DNA of 11,398 nt from Christensenellaceae bacterium (GCA_020024085.1 JAHHUG010000040.1:1-11398); one strand, 5' to 3'. Positions 1 to 8,613 are shown, counted from the stretch's first letter. The notes: generated by a model from the letters alone, not told the origin. Translations and numbers: made by a program.

Positions 1-36
1 CTTTTAATTTATATGATACTATGATATACTATTGAT

Positions 37-53
37 TATAATATTTATATAAT
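37..53 (+). promoter_or_regulatory. Candidate promoter -10 region(s) upstream of the topoisomerase operon
   Basis: Two exact TATAAT hexamers lie at 37-42 and 48-53 in a very AT-rich leader ahead of the gene starting at 68. Neither has a good TTGACA at the usual 16-18 base spacing. The best upstream match for the first is a weak TGATAC at 14-19. A GAGGA Shine-Dalgarno at 59-63 follows, 4 bases before the ATG. If 48-53 were the real -10, the 5' leader would be only a few bases long, so 37-42 or a site outside the window is more plausible. In DNA this AT-rich such hexamers arise by chance, so this is a weak call. Confidence 0.35.
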
Positions 54-67
54 GTAATGAGGATTTT

Positions 68-2032
68 ATGGCAAGAAAAAAAACTAATGACTACACAGCA
101 GATAACATTGAAATACTAGAAGGACTAGAGGGTGTAAGACTTAGACCAGGTATGTATATTGGTGATACATATTCAAAGGGTTTACACCATATTTTATGGG
201 AAATTATTGATAATGCAATGGACGAAGCGTGCAATGGTTATGCAGATAAAGTTTCTGTTACTTTACACAAAGACGGTAGTGCAGAAGTATCGGATAATGG
301 TAGAGGTATTCCAGTAGGAATTATTAAAAAAGCCAAAAAATCAGCCTTAGAGGTTATATTTACAACCCTTCATGCAGGTGGTAAATTTGACAGTCAAAAC
401 TATGAATTCAGTGGTGGATTGCATGGTGTTGGTGCTGCCGTTACCAATGCACTTTCTAGGTGGTTGACTGTTGAATCATATATTGATGGCAAGGCTTACA
501 AAATGAGTTTCCACTCTATTGAGGCAGGTAACAAAATCAAAAGTGGTATTCCAGTTGGACCTCTTGAGGAAATAGGTAAAACCAAGAAAAAAGGTACAAC
601 TATTTGCTTTATGCCCGATGATAGAGTGTTTGGTAAGGAGAAATTTAAGTCTTCAATCATTATGACAAGACTACAAGAAACTGCCTTTTTGAATAAAAAA
701 ATTACTTTGGAGTTCACAGATGAAAGAGGGGAAGAGGTAATACACAAGGTTTATCATTCAGAGGGTGGTGTAATTGACTTCGTAAAATTTATCAACGAGG
801 GCAAAACAGCACTTTATCCAAAGCCTATCTATATTGAGGGCGAGGACAAAAACTTTAAGCTAGAAATCGCTATTCAACATATCAATGGCGATGATTCAGA
901 GAATGTATATTCGTATGTAAATAATATCCCTACAAATGAGGGTGGTACACATATTACAGGCTTTAGAAGTGGTCTTACAAAGGTGCTTAATGACTATGCA
1001 AGAAAGACAAAAGCCCTTAAAGAAAAGGACAACAACTTCGATGGCGAGGACTTTAGATATGGTATCAGTGCCATTGTTTCTGTTAAGATGCAAAATATCC
1101 AGTTTGAAGGTCAAACAAAGACAAAACTTGGTAATACAGAGGTAAAGGCTATTGTGGAAAATATCGTTACAACCGAGCTTGATAGATATTTTCAAATGAC
1201 TGGTTCAAAGAAAGTGCTAGAAATGATTCTTCGCCAAGCCACAGCATCAAGGAGTATTCGACAAAAGACAAAACTTATTAAGGACAAAGAAAAGGAGCTA
1301 AATGATATTATGGGCTCAAACCTTGTTGGTAAGTTGTCAAGTTGTAGCGGAAAAAAGGCAGAAGATAACGAGCTATTTATCGTTGAGGGCGATTCAGCAG
1401 GTGGTAGTGCAAAAATGGGTAGAGACCGTAAAACTCAAGCTATTTTGCCACTTCGTGGTAAGCCACTTAACGCCGAGAAAAAGAGGGTAAATCAAATCCT
1501 TCAAAATGAGGAAATTAGGTCAATTATTTCAGCAATAGGTGCAGGTATCGACCCTAATTTTGATTTATCAAAAATAAAGTATCACAAGGTAATTATTCTT
1601 GCCGATGCTGACCAAGATGGTGCACATATCAGGGCAATTTTGCTAACATTCTTTTATAGATATATGAAAGATTTAGTGCTTAATGGTAATGTGTATATCG
1701 GTATGCCACCACTATACAAAATTGAAAGGAAAAATTCTGTTCAATATGCCTACGATGATGAGGAACTTCGTGAGCTAACAGAGGGCAAGCCACCAGCAAG
1801 ATTGCAACGATACAAAGGTCTTGGCGAAATGAATCCAGAGCAACTTTGGGAGACAACTATGAATCCAAAAACAAGGTCTCTTATGAGGGTAACAGTAGAT
1901 GATGCCATTGCTGCTAACGAAGAAATTTCAATACTTATGGGTGACAATGTTGACCTTAGAAAGCAATATATATTTGATAATGCAAACTTTAACAAAGTAG
2001 ATACATTTGAGTTAATCGGGAGGAAAAAATAA
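68..2032 (+). CDS. parE: Type IIA DNA topoisomerase subunit B, topoisomerase IV (ParE)-like
   Basis: This is the ATPase subunit of a type IIA topoisomerase. It drives ATP-dependent strand passage to decatenate or relax DNA together with the subunit A encoded next. The 654-residue length is normal for Gram-positive ParE/GyrB. The N-terminal GHKL ATPase domain shows E45 and N49 (EIIDN), the DNGRG loop at 76-80 and GGLHGVG at 116-122. The transducer carries the QTK loop at 349-351. The TOPRIM domain has EGDSAGGSA from E440 and DADQDG at 513-518 for metal binding, and QRYKGLGEMNP at 580-590 follows. The start at 68 has a GAGGA site 4 bases upstream. Details such as GRDRK, IGAG and DGAHI in the TOPRIM region, plus a partner lacking a GyrA-box, favour ParE over GyrB. 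Family membership is certain; the ParE/GyrB choice is inference. Confidence 0.8.
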   Translation: MARKKTNDYTADNIEILEGLEGVRLRPGMYIGDTYSKGLHHILWEIIDNAMDEACNGYADKVSVTLHKDGSAEVSDNGRGIPVGIIKKAKKSALEVIFTTLHAGGKFDSQNYEFSGGLHGVGAAVTNALSRWLTVESYIDGKAYKMSFHSIEAGNKIKSGIPVGPLEEIGKTKKKGTTICFMPDDRVFGKEKFKSSIIMTRLQETAFLNKKITLEFTDERGEEVIHKVYHSEGGVIDFVKFINEGKTALYPKPIYIEGEDKNFKLEIAIQHINGDDSENVYSYVNNIPTNEGGTHITGFRSGLTKVLNDYARKTKALKEKDNNFDGEDFRYGISAIVSVKMQNIQFEGQTKTKLGNTEVKAIVENIVTTELDRYFQMTGSKKVLEMILRQATASRSIRQKTKLIKDKEKELNDIMGSNLVGKLSSCSGKKAEDNELFIVEGDSAGGSAKMGRDRKTQAILPLRGKPLNAEKKRVNQILQNEEIRSIISAIGAGIDPNFDLSKIKYHKVIILADADQDGAHIRAILLTFFYRYMKDLVLNGNVYIGMPPLYKIERKNSVQYAYDDEELRELTEGKPPARLQRYKGLGEMNPEQLWETTMNPKTRSLMRVTVDDAIAANEEISILMGDNVDLRKQYIFDNANFNKVDTFELIGRKK

Positions 2033-4470
2033 TGAGTGAAGTAGAAGCAAGAATAATAGATACTCCTCTTGAAGTGGTAATGAAAGAATCAATGATGCCA
2101 TACTCCGAGCATGTAATTTTGGATAGAGCATTGCCAAGAGTAGAAGATGGACTAAAACCCGTTCAAAGAAGAATCCTTTTTGCAATGAAGGAAATGGGCA
2201 TCACCCCCGAAAAACCTTATGTAAAATCAGCAAAGATTGTAGGTGATTGTTTAGGTAAATATCACCCACACGGCGACACATCAGTATATGATGCAATGGT
2301 AAGGCTTGCTCAAGACTTTTCTATGAGTGCCACCCTTGTATCAGGACACGGAAACTTTGGTTCTATTGATGGCGACTCTGCTGCTGCTATGAGATATACA
2401 GAGGCAAGGCTAGCACCTCTTGCAATGGAGATGCTTAGGGATTTAGATAAGGACACAGTTGATTGGTCACTTAACTATGATGACACCTTAAAAGAGCCAA
2501 ATACTTTGCCTAGCAAATTCCCAAACCTATTAGTTAATGGTGCTAGTGGTATTGCAGTAGGTCTTGCTACAAATATTCCACCACATAACATTACTGAAGT
2601 TATAAATGGTGTACTTGCGTATATTGAAAATCCAAATATCACACTTGATGAAATGATGAAATATATCGTAGCACCGGACTTCCCAACAGGTGGAAACCTA
2701 ATACTAGGCGATGGACTAAAGCAAGCATACGAAACAGGTAAGGGCAGTATTACAATGGTTGCCAAAATGCACAAGGAGGAGGCAGAGTACGGCAAAACAA
2801 ATATTGTAATTACGGAGCTTCCATACCAAGTGAGCAAGTCAAGTTTGCTTACAAATATCCTAGAACTTAGGAACACTAAAAAAGGCGAATTACTAGGTAT
2901 TACTAATATTGTAGATGAGTCGGATAGAAGTGGTATGCGTGCAATAATCACAGTTGGCAAAAACTATAATGCTGATAAGATTATTCAAATATTACTAAAG
3001 TCTACAAAACTTAAAACAAGTTTTAATATAAATATGGTAGCGATAGCTGATGGCAAGCCAAAGCAACTTGGACTACTTGAAATCATTAGCTACTATGTAG
3101 AGTATCAACGAAACATTATCCTTCGTAGGTCTCAATATGACTACAACCAAGCTAAAGAGAGAGCTCACATTTTAGAGGGACTTGTAATTGCTTTACACAA
3201 TATTGATGAAGTAATCAAGATTATCAAAACATCAAATACTACAAGCGATGCAAAAACAAACCTTCGCAATCGTTTTGAATTAAGTGAAAAACAAGCTCAA
3301 GCTATCCTTGATATGAGACTTGCAAAACTTGCAAAGTTAGAGGTATCAAAGATTGAGGAAGAACTAAAAAGCCTAGAAAAACTTATGGCAAAACTTCTAA
3401 AGATTATCAAGAGCAAAAAGCTTCAAATGAATGTGGTTGCAGAGGAACTAACCGAGCTAGGCAAGGCTTACAAGACAACTCGTAGAAGTGATATTCAAGA
3501 TAAAAACAGCAATTTCTCTGTTGAAAAGTTCAAACTAAAAGAGGAAAAAGAGCCAGTCGTTGAAAGAAAAGGTGTATTTGTACTTGATACTAATGGCAAA
3601 ATCAAACTTATCCCAACAAAGAGTTATGCGATGGGTAATAAGGAAAAGAACTTGGATAAGGATAACTTCATTAAGCAAGCAATTAACCTTGACAACAAGA
3701 CGGAGTATTATGCAGTAACCAATCTTGGTAATATGGCAAGGATAGACCTTGACAAAATGCCACTACTTGCATACAAAGATGAGGGTGTTGATTTATTAAA
3801 GGTGGAAAGCGATGCAAACCCTAACGAGCAAATTGTAAAGGTACTGGCAGTAACCGAGGAAGATTTAGAAAAAGATGTATTTATTTTAAGTACCGAGGGA
3901 CTTGTCAAGAGGACAAAGTTTAGCGAGCTAGTGCTTAAAAAGTCGTATGGCGACATAATGACACTTAAGGACAATGAGTACCTATTAGATATCCAGTTTG
4001 TCGAAGATGAGGATACAATCTTCTTTGGTACAAAGGACGGAATGTGCTTAAATATTAAGGTTGATGATATCCCACTACAAGGCAGAAAGGCAGGAGGAGT
4101 TAAGGGTATCAAACTTAACGATGGCGACAGCCTTGTATATGCAACACAAATCAGTGATGAGGGCGAAATTATAGTAATTACCGACGAAGGCTATGCAAAA
4201 AGGGTATTTGCTTGGGAGATAGAGCCTTCGGTAAGATATCGTAAGGGCTTAAAGATAATTGACCTTGGCAAAAATAATGGCAAGGAAGTCAAGTTCTATG
4301 GTTATGTAAAATATCCATACGATGTAGTTGTGGAGCTTGATAATTATCTTGAGAAGAACTATGTTGTAAATAGCGAGCAAATTATGATACTTGCAAGGAC
4401 AAACAAAGGCAAACAAATCATTCCAAAAAATACCACTGTTACAGCAGTTAGAAAGGTTTTTGAGGATTAA
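2032..4470 (+). CDS. parC: Type IIA DNA topoisomerase subunit A, topoisomerase IV (ParC)-like
   Basis: This is the DNA cleavage-religation subunit, which works as an A2B2 complex with the preceding ATPase. The start codon overlaps the upstream TAA by one base, and GGGAGG at 2018-2023 serves as ribosome binding site, which fits balanced, coupled synthesis of the two subunits. The winged-helix domain carries HPHGDTSVYD (78-87) and the catalytic R121-Y122 pair (codons 2392-2397) within AAAMRYTEAR. The GIAVGLATNIPPHN segment at 173-186 contains the conserved DNA-intercalating isoleucine position. A coiled-coil gate follows at about 365-480, and the beta-pinwheel C-terminal domain from about 505 to 812. 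The canonical GyrA-box QRRGGKG is absent from the first blade, and only a loose QGRKAGGVKG occurs at 683-692. That argues for topoisomerase IV over gyrase. The position equivalent to E. coli GyrA Ser83 is threonine. The 812 residues fit the family. Confidence 0.8.
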   Translation: MSEVEARIIDTPLEVVMKESMMPYSEHVILDRALPRVEDGLKPVQRRILFAMKEMGITPEKPYVKSAKIVGDCLGKYHPHGDTSVYDAMVRLAQDFSMSATLVSGHGNFGSIDGDSAAAMRYTEARLAPLAMEMLRDLDKDTVDWSLNYDDTLKEPNTLPSKFPNLLVNGASGIAVGLATNIPPHNITEVINGVLAYIENPNITLDEMMKYIVAPDFPTGGNLILGDGLKQAYETGKGSITMVAKMHKEEAEYGKTNIVITELPYQVSKSSLLTNILELRNTKKGELLGITNIVDESDRSGMRAIITVGKNYNADKIIQILLKSTKLKTSFNINMVAIADGKPKQLGLLEIISYYVEYQRNIILRRSQYDYNQAKERAHILEGLVIALHNIDEVIKIIKTSNTTSDAKTNLRNRFELSEKQAQAILDMRLAKLAKLEVSKIEEELKSLEKLMAKLLKIIKSKKLQMNVVAEELTELGKAYKTTRRSDIQDKNSNFSVEKFKLKEEKEPVVERKGVFVLDTNGKIKLIPTKSYAMGNKEKNLDKDNFIKQAINLDNKTEYYAVTNLGNMARIDLDKMPLLAYKDEGVDLLKVESDANPNEQIVKVLAVTEEDLEKDVFILSTEGLVKRTKFSELVLKKSYGDIMTLKDNEYLLDIQFVEDEDTIFFGTKDGMCLNIKVDDIPLQGRKAGGVKGIKLNDGDSLVYATQISDEGEIIVITDEGYAKRVFAWEIEPSVRYRKGLKIIDLGKNNGKEVKFYGYVKYPYDVVVELDNYLEKNYVVNSEQIMILARTNKGKQIIPKNTTVTAVRKVFED

Positions 4471-4481
4471 TAGAGCAATTT

Positions 4482-4507
4482 TAGACAAAATTAAAATATA
4501 ATATAAT
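4482..4507 (+). promoter_or_regulatory. Possible promoter for the DUF1846-pepF-dnaB run
   Basis: The 86-base gap after the parC-like gene holds TAGACA at 4482-4487 (one mismatch to TTGACA) and two overlapping TATAAT hexamers at 4497-4502 and 4502-4507. The spacing from the -35 candidate to the better-placed -10 is only 14 bases, shorter than the ideal 17. An AAAGGGAG ribosome binding site at 4537-4544 precedes the ATG at 4557. I see no GC-rich hairpin that would terminate the upstream transcript here, so read-through from the topoisomerase genes is also possible. Confidence 0.35.
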
Positions 4508-4556
4508 AATTAATACAATAAGAGTAGTTAAGATATAAAGGGAGTAAAAAATACTT

Positions 4557-6020
4557 ATGAAAATCGGTTTTAATAGCGAATTATATATGGAAAAACAAAC
4601 CCAAAAGATACTAGAAATTATCAAAAAGTTTGACAACAAATTATACCTAGAGTTCGGTGGCAAATTGTTTGATGACTTCCATGCAGCAAGAGTATTGCCG
4701 GGTTTTGACCCAAATGCCAAAATTAAATTGTTGCAAAAGCTAAAGGACCAACTAGAAATTATCTTTTGTATCAGTGCAAAGGATATTGAAAGAAACAAAA
4801 TGAGAGCTGACTTCGGTATCACTTATGGTGCAGAGGTTATAAGGCTTATTAATATTATGAAAAATCTTGGTATCAGCGTAAATAGTGTAGTAATCACTCA
4901 ATACGAGGAGCAACCAACAGCAACAGCTTTCAAGAGAAAACTTGAGCTTAGGGGCGAAAAGGTTTACCTACATAGATTTACAAAAGGTTATCCAAATGAT
5001 GTAGATACTATTGTTTCAGATGAGGGCTATGGCAAAAATCCATACATTGTTACCACAAAGCCACTTGTAGTAGTTACTGCACCTGGACCATCAAGTGGAA
5101 AACTTGGTACTTGTTTAGGTCAACTTTACCACGAGGCAAAAAGAGGTATCAAGGCAGGTTATGCCAAGTTTGAAACTTTCCCAGTATGGAATCTACCACT
5201 TAAGCACCCTGTAAATATTGCATACGAGGCTGCAACAGCAGATATCAAAGATGTTAATATGATTGATAGTTATCATCTTGAGGCTTATGGCGAAACCACC
5301 GTAAACTACAACCGAGATATCGAGTTATTCCCTGTTATTCGTACAATTATGTCTAGGATTTCTCCGGACCTAAACTACAAATCACCTACCGATATGGGTG
5401 TAAATATGGTTGGTAATTGTATTACCGATGATGAGGTTGTTCGTGAGGCTGCAAAGCAAGAAATTATTAGAAGATACTTTAATACAAAGTGTGCATATCG
5501 TAATGGACTAATGGATATGGGTGCTGTTAATCGTGAGGAATTCTTAATGGGCGACCTTGAGATTAGACCAGATTATAGAAGTGTAGTAGAGCCAGCAAGG
5601 AAAAAGGCAGAGGAGTCAGGTTGTCCTGCCGTTGCAATGGAAATGCCAGATGGTAAAATTATTACAGGCAGAAGAACAGGTCTACTTACAGCAAGTGCAG
5701 CAGCAGTACTTAATTCACTTAAATATCTTGCAAAAATCCAAGATGATGTACTATTAATTGATACTACCGTTATTGAGCCTATTATTAATGTAAAACAAAA
5801 TACCCTTAGGGATAAGGTACTTCGCCTTGACCTAAAGGAAGTAATTGTAGCACTTACAGTATGTGCTTCATTCAATCCAGTTGCAAAACTTGCTCTAAAT
5901 GAACTTAACGAGCTAAGATGCACCGAATTACACTCAACAGTAATGCTATATGCAAATGATGAAAATATCCTTAGAAAATTGGGTATTCATGTAACTTGCG
6001 ACGATATTTTTGAAGATTAA
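4557..6020 (+). CDS. DUF1846 / UPF0371 family protein of unknown function
   Basis: The 487-residue protein matches the DUF1846 (UPF0371) family along its whole length and at the usual size. Recognisable blocks are the opening MKIGFNSELY, LYLEFGGKLFDDFHAARVLP near 29-48, RADFGITY at 83-90, the TIVSDEGYGKNPYI segment near 151-164 and the FETFPVWNLPLKHPVNIAYE segment at 205-224. A glycine-rich APGPSSGKLGT stretch at 175-185 resembles a nucleotide-binding P-loop, but binding is inference from shape only. The biochemical role of the family is not established as far as I know. No signal peptide or membrane segment is visible, so it is probably cytoplasmic. The start has an AAAGGGAG site 12 bases upstream, slightly far but the only reasonable one. 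The gene leads a run in which the oligopeptidase gene begins 11 bases downstream, suggesting co-transcription. Confidence 0.9.
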   Translation: MKIGFNSELYMEKQTQKILEIIKKFDNKLYLEFGGKLFDDFHAARVLPGFDPNAKIKLLQKLKDQLEIIFCISAKDIERNKMRADFGITYGAEVIRLINIMKNLGISVNSVVITQYEEQPTATAFKRKLELRGEKVYLHRFTKGYPNDVDTIVSDEGYGKNPYIVTTKPLVVVTAPGPSSGKLGTCLGQLYHEAKRGIKAGYAKFETFPVWNLPLKHPVNIAYEAATADIKDVNMIDSYHLEAYGETTVNYNRDIELFPVIRTIMSRISPDLNYKSPTDMGVNMVGNCITDDEVVREAAKQEIIRRYFNTKCAYRNGLMDMGAVNREEFLMGDLEIRPDYRSVVEPARKKAEESGCPAVAMEMPDGKIITGRRTGLLTASAAAVLNSLKYLAKIQDDVLLIDTTVIEPIINVKQNTLRDKVLRLDLKEVIVALTVCASFNPVAKLALNELNELRCTELHSTVMLYANDENILRKLGIHVTCDDIFED

Positions 6021-6031
6021 TTGGAGGAGTA

Positions 6032-7807
6032 ATGTTACCAAATAGATGCGATGTAGAGGAAAAATATAGATGGAATTTAGCAGATATTTTTCCTTCATTA
6101 GATGATTTTAACAAGGAAGTAGAGTACCTACAAGATGCTATAAAAAAGTTTGAAAAATATGTGGGTACACTTGGCGATAAAAATAGCCTATTAGAACTAC
6201 TTAATTTAGATAGCGAACTTGGCGAAAGGCTAGAAAGAGCATATGTTTATGCACATCTTCTTCGTGATGAGGATACTGCAAATAACGAAAACAACAGTAG
6301 AGCAAACGCTATGGAAATACTTGCAACAAAGCTTTCTACTGCAACCTCTTTTATTTTGCCAGAGTTGACAAGTCAAAGTGATGAGTACTTGGAGGAATTG
6401 CTTAATGATAATAGTTTTAGCAAATATCACTTGTCATTAAAGGAAATCATTAGAACAAAGAGCCATATTCTATCACACAAGGAAGAAAATATCCTTGCCA
6501 AAGTGGGCAGTTTTTCAGGCGATTTTGAGAACACTTTTATAATGTTTGACAATGCCGATATCAAGTTCAAGTCATACTTGGATAAGGATAAAAACAAAAT
6601 TGTTTTGTCACACGGATTGTACGGACTAGCACTTCAATCAAACGACCAAAACGATAGAAAAAAGGCTTTCAACTCTATGTTTGGTGCATATAAAGATATG
6701 ATTAATACCATTACCTCAAATTATGCAGGTAGTGTGAAAACGGACTGGTTTTATAGTGATGTAAGAGGTTTTTCTTCTTCACTTGAAAGAGCTATGTTCT
6801 ACGAAAATGTGTCTCCAAAGGTGTACAAAAAGTTGGTGGAAAATGTACACAAAAATTTTGATGTAATGCACGATTATGTAGCTTATAGAAAAGAGGCACT
6901 AGGATTAAAAACTCTTAATATGTACGATATGTATGTGCCTATTGTTGAAGGTGCAGATATCAAACTAGAGTACGAGGAGGCAGTCGAGCTTGTAAAAAAG
7001 GCACTTCTTCCAATGGGAGATGAGTATCAAGCATTACTAAACAAGGCATTTACAAGTGGTTGGGTAGATGTTGTTGAGAATAAGGGCAAAAAAAGTGGTG
7101 CATATAGTTGGGGAGCATACGGAGTACACCCATTCGTACTACTAAATTACCAAAAGACAACACACGATGTATTTACAATCGCTCACGAACTTGGCCACGC
7201 AATTCATTCGTACTATTCAAATACTACTCAAAATTACGAAAATGCAAACTATGTAATATTCGTTGCAGAGATTGCAAGTACTGTTAATGAAGTGTTGCTT
7301 ATCAAACATTTATTGAAAAATACCACCGATAAAAATGTTAAAAAGTATCTATTAAGCTATTATATGGATATGTTTAGAACTACTTTGTTCCGTCAAACAA
7401 TGTTTGCCGAGTTCGAGGAGTTTAGTCATAGTGAGGTAGAAAAGGATATTCCACTTACAGCAGAAAGTTTGAGTGATAAGTACTATCAACTAAATAAAGA
7501 GTATTATGGAAAGTCAGTAAAGCATAACGACTTAATTCGTTACGAGTGGGCAAGAATACCTCACTTCTATACTGCTTTCTATGTATATAAATATGCAACA
7601 GGCATTATTACTGCCGTAAATATTGCTACAAATATTTTGGAGGGTAAAAACCTTGAGGGTTACAAAAATTTCCTTAAGACAGGTTGTTCGCTTCCACCAC
7701 TTGATATTATTAGGCTTGCAGGTGTCGACCTTGAAACCGATACTCCATATAAGGTAGCATTCGACGAGTTTAACAATGCTCTAAAAGAACTTAAAGAGAT
7801 AGATTAA
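6032..7807 (+). CDS. pepF: Oligoendopeptidase F, zinc metallopeptidase family M3
   Basis: PepF cleaves short to medium peptides in the cytoplasm and contributes to peptide turnover. The 591-residue protein is the usual length. The N-terminal KYRWNLADIFPS (11-22) is typical of the family's helical domain. The M3 catalytic domain covers roughly 200-580. The zinc site is H385-E386-L-G-H389, with E413 in FVAEIASTVNE as the expected third ligand. The flanking family blocks SGAYSWGAYGVHPFVLLNY (355-373) and IPHFYTAFYVYKYATG (509-524) are present, so all expected catalytic residues are intact. There is no signal peptide. The start at 6032 is set by GGAGGAG at 6023-6029. The gene is 11 bases after the DUF1846 gene, and its TAA overlaps the next ATG by one base, so it sits inside a tight operon. 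Confidence 0.95.
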   Translation: MLPNRCDVEEKYRWNLADIFPSLDDFNKEVEYLQDAIKKFEKYVGTLGDKNSLLELLNLDSELGERLERAYVYAHLLRDEDTANNENNSRANAMEILATKLSTATSFILPELTSQSDEYLEELLNDNSFSKYHLSLKEIIRTKSHILSHKEENILAKVGSFSGDFENTFIMFDNADIKFKSYLDKDKNKIVLSHGLYGLALQSNDQNDRKKAFNSMFGAYKDMINTITSNYAGSVKTDWFYSDVRGFSSSLERAMFYENVSPKVYKKLVENVHKNFDVMHDYVAYRKEALGLKTLNMYDMYVPIVEGADIKLEYEEAVELVKKALLPMGDEYQALLNKAFTSGWVDVVENKGKKSGAYSWGAYGVHPFVLLNYQKTTHDVFTIAHELGHAIHSYYSNTTQNYENANYVIFVAEIASTVNEVLLIKHLLKNTTDKNVKKYLLSYYMDMFRTTLFRQTMFAEFEEFSHSEVEKDIPLTAESLSDKYYQLNKEYYGKSVKHNDLIRYEWARIPHFYTAFYVYKYATGIITAVNIATNILEGKNLEGYKNFLKTGCSLPPLDIIRLAGVDLETDTPYKVAFDEFNNALKELKEID

Positions 7808-8613
7808 TGAAAAAATTTATTATTTTAACCATATTACTTGTGATGTTTTTGTTGCCGTTTGGTACTGTTTGTTATGCAGTTGAACCAGTTCCAACAGAGC
7901 CTACTACAAGCGTAGATGATTACTTTGTAGAGGTCACCAAGGCACAAGTTTTCCACGAAAGTGGAAGGATATATATAGCTACTCAGTACTACTTTAACCC
8001 CGAGGCAGTATATAATTACACTGTTGAGGGAGAGGAAAAAACTATTGATTTTAATAGAATAATACTTGTACTAAAGCAAATCTACGAAAAGCAAAAGATT
8101 GAATATATCTACAATGATAATACACCAAATAACATTATCAAAATTGATAAGGTTTACAGTAGTAGGACAGAGCTAAACCACGAGCAAGGAATAACAGGTG
8201 ATGAAATCTACGAGCCACTTGAAAAGCTAAGTGAAGATTTTTGGTTTACCACCTATATTAATAAATCTCCTAGTTACCTTGCAAATGGTGGAAAGGAGGC
8301 TTTACAAAAAAATTATCACGACCTTGGATTAATTTTGTTTGGTATTGATACAGTGGATATGAGCCTTTTTAAGTTCAACTATTGTTATGGAACAGATTAC
8401 AAAAGTATCACCACAAATGGTAGAATGATAAAAATGGATAATATGTACTATCACATATTTGAAAATATCAACGAAAAAAGCGAGATTATACTTTACCAAA
8501 AGGTGCAAAATTCAGCAAACTGGTATGGGGTAATAATAGGTAGTTCGCTTGGTGTAATTTTACTTGGATTACTAGGATATGTTGTCTTTAGAAAACGGAG
8601 GAAAAATGGATAA
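7807..8613 (+). CDS. Unknown secreted, membrane-anchored protein with signal peptide and C-terminal TM helix
   Basis: I do not recognise a family for this 268-residue protein. It opens with MKK and a hydrophobic stretch at 4-20 followed by VCYA, a plausible signal peptidase I site after A24. A proline/threonine-rich linker (VEPVPTEPTT) and an extracytoplasmic domain of about 200 residues rich in Y, N, D and K follow. A hydrophobic helix at about 240-261 is followed by basic FRKRRKNG. This predicts a type I single-pass protein with the bulk outside the membrane and a short positive tail inside. No LPXTG motif precedes the helix, and no proper lipobox surrounds C22. The ATG overlaps the pepF stop by one base and has only a weak AAAGAG site, suggesting translation coupled to pepF. 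The 3' end overlaps dnaB by 8 bases and contains the dnaB ribosome binding site. The gene is surely real; its function is unknown. Confidence 0.85.
   Translation: MKKFIILTILLVMFLLPFGTVCYAVEPVPTEPTTSVDDYFVEVTKAQVFHESGRIYIATQYYFNPEAVYNYTVEGEEKTIDFNRIILVLKQIYEKQKIEYIYNDNTPNNIIKIDKVYSSRTELNHEQGITGDEIYEPLEKLSEDFWFTTYINKSPSYLANGGKEALQKNYHDLGLILFGIDTVDMSLFKFNYCYGTDYKSITTNGRMIKMDNMYYHIFENINEKSEIILYQKVQNSANWYGVIIGSSLGVILLGLLGYVVFRKRRKNG
8597..8601 (+). promoter_or_regulatory. Ribosome binding site that fixes the dnaB start
   Basis: A perfect GGAGG lies 4 bases before the ATG at 8606, inside the codons for the basic tail of the preceding membrane protein. It decides between two in-frame starts. The upstream ATG at 8579 would add nine residues (MLSLENGGK) that are partly encoded by the binding site itself and are not DnaB-like. 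Initiation at 8606 gives MDKKEVRVMPYNVEAE, the normal helicase N-terminus. Confidence 0.85.

Noticed and set aside
2475..2960. Longer minus-strand open frames inside the parC-like, pepF and dnaB genes, such as this 161-codon one
   Set aside because: They are antisense to strongly conserved genes, rich in serine, leucine and isoleucine as expected of reverse-complement translation, and lack credible ribosome binding sites or recognisable motifs.
4477..4492. Inverted repeat AATTTT-AGAC-AAAATT after the parC-like gene, considered as a terminator
   Set aside because: The stem is only six A-T pairs and no U-run follows, so it is too weak for intrinsic termination and is expected by chance in this composition.
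7807..7878. Lipoprotein signal for the unknown membrane protein (cysteine 22)
   Set aside because: The residues before the cysteine are G-T-V, which do not fit a lipobox; a signal peptidase I site after VCYA fits better.
8579..8605. Upstream in-frame ATG as the dnaB start
   Set aside because: The added nine residues are not DnaB-like and include the GGAGG of the downstream start; initiation at 8606 has ideal spacing.
8526..8610. C-terminal hydrophobic helix plus basic tail as a sortase cell-wall sorting signal
   Set aside because: No LPXTG-like motif precedes the helix; the sequence before it reads VQNSANWYG.
8570..8613. Programmed frameshift fusing the membrane protein to DnaB across the 8-base overlap
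   Set aside because: The overlap has a normal stop, a strong ribosome binding site and a good ATG. That explains the arrangement, and a signal-peptide/TM fusion to a cytoplasmic helicase makes no sense.
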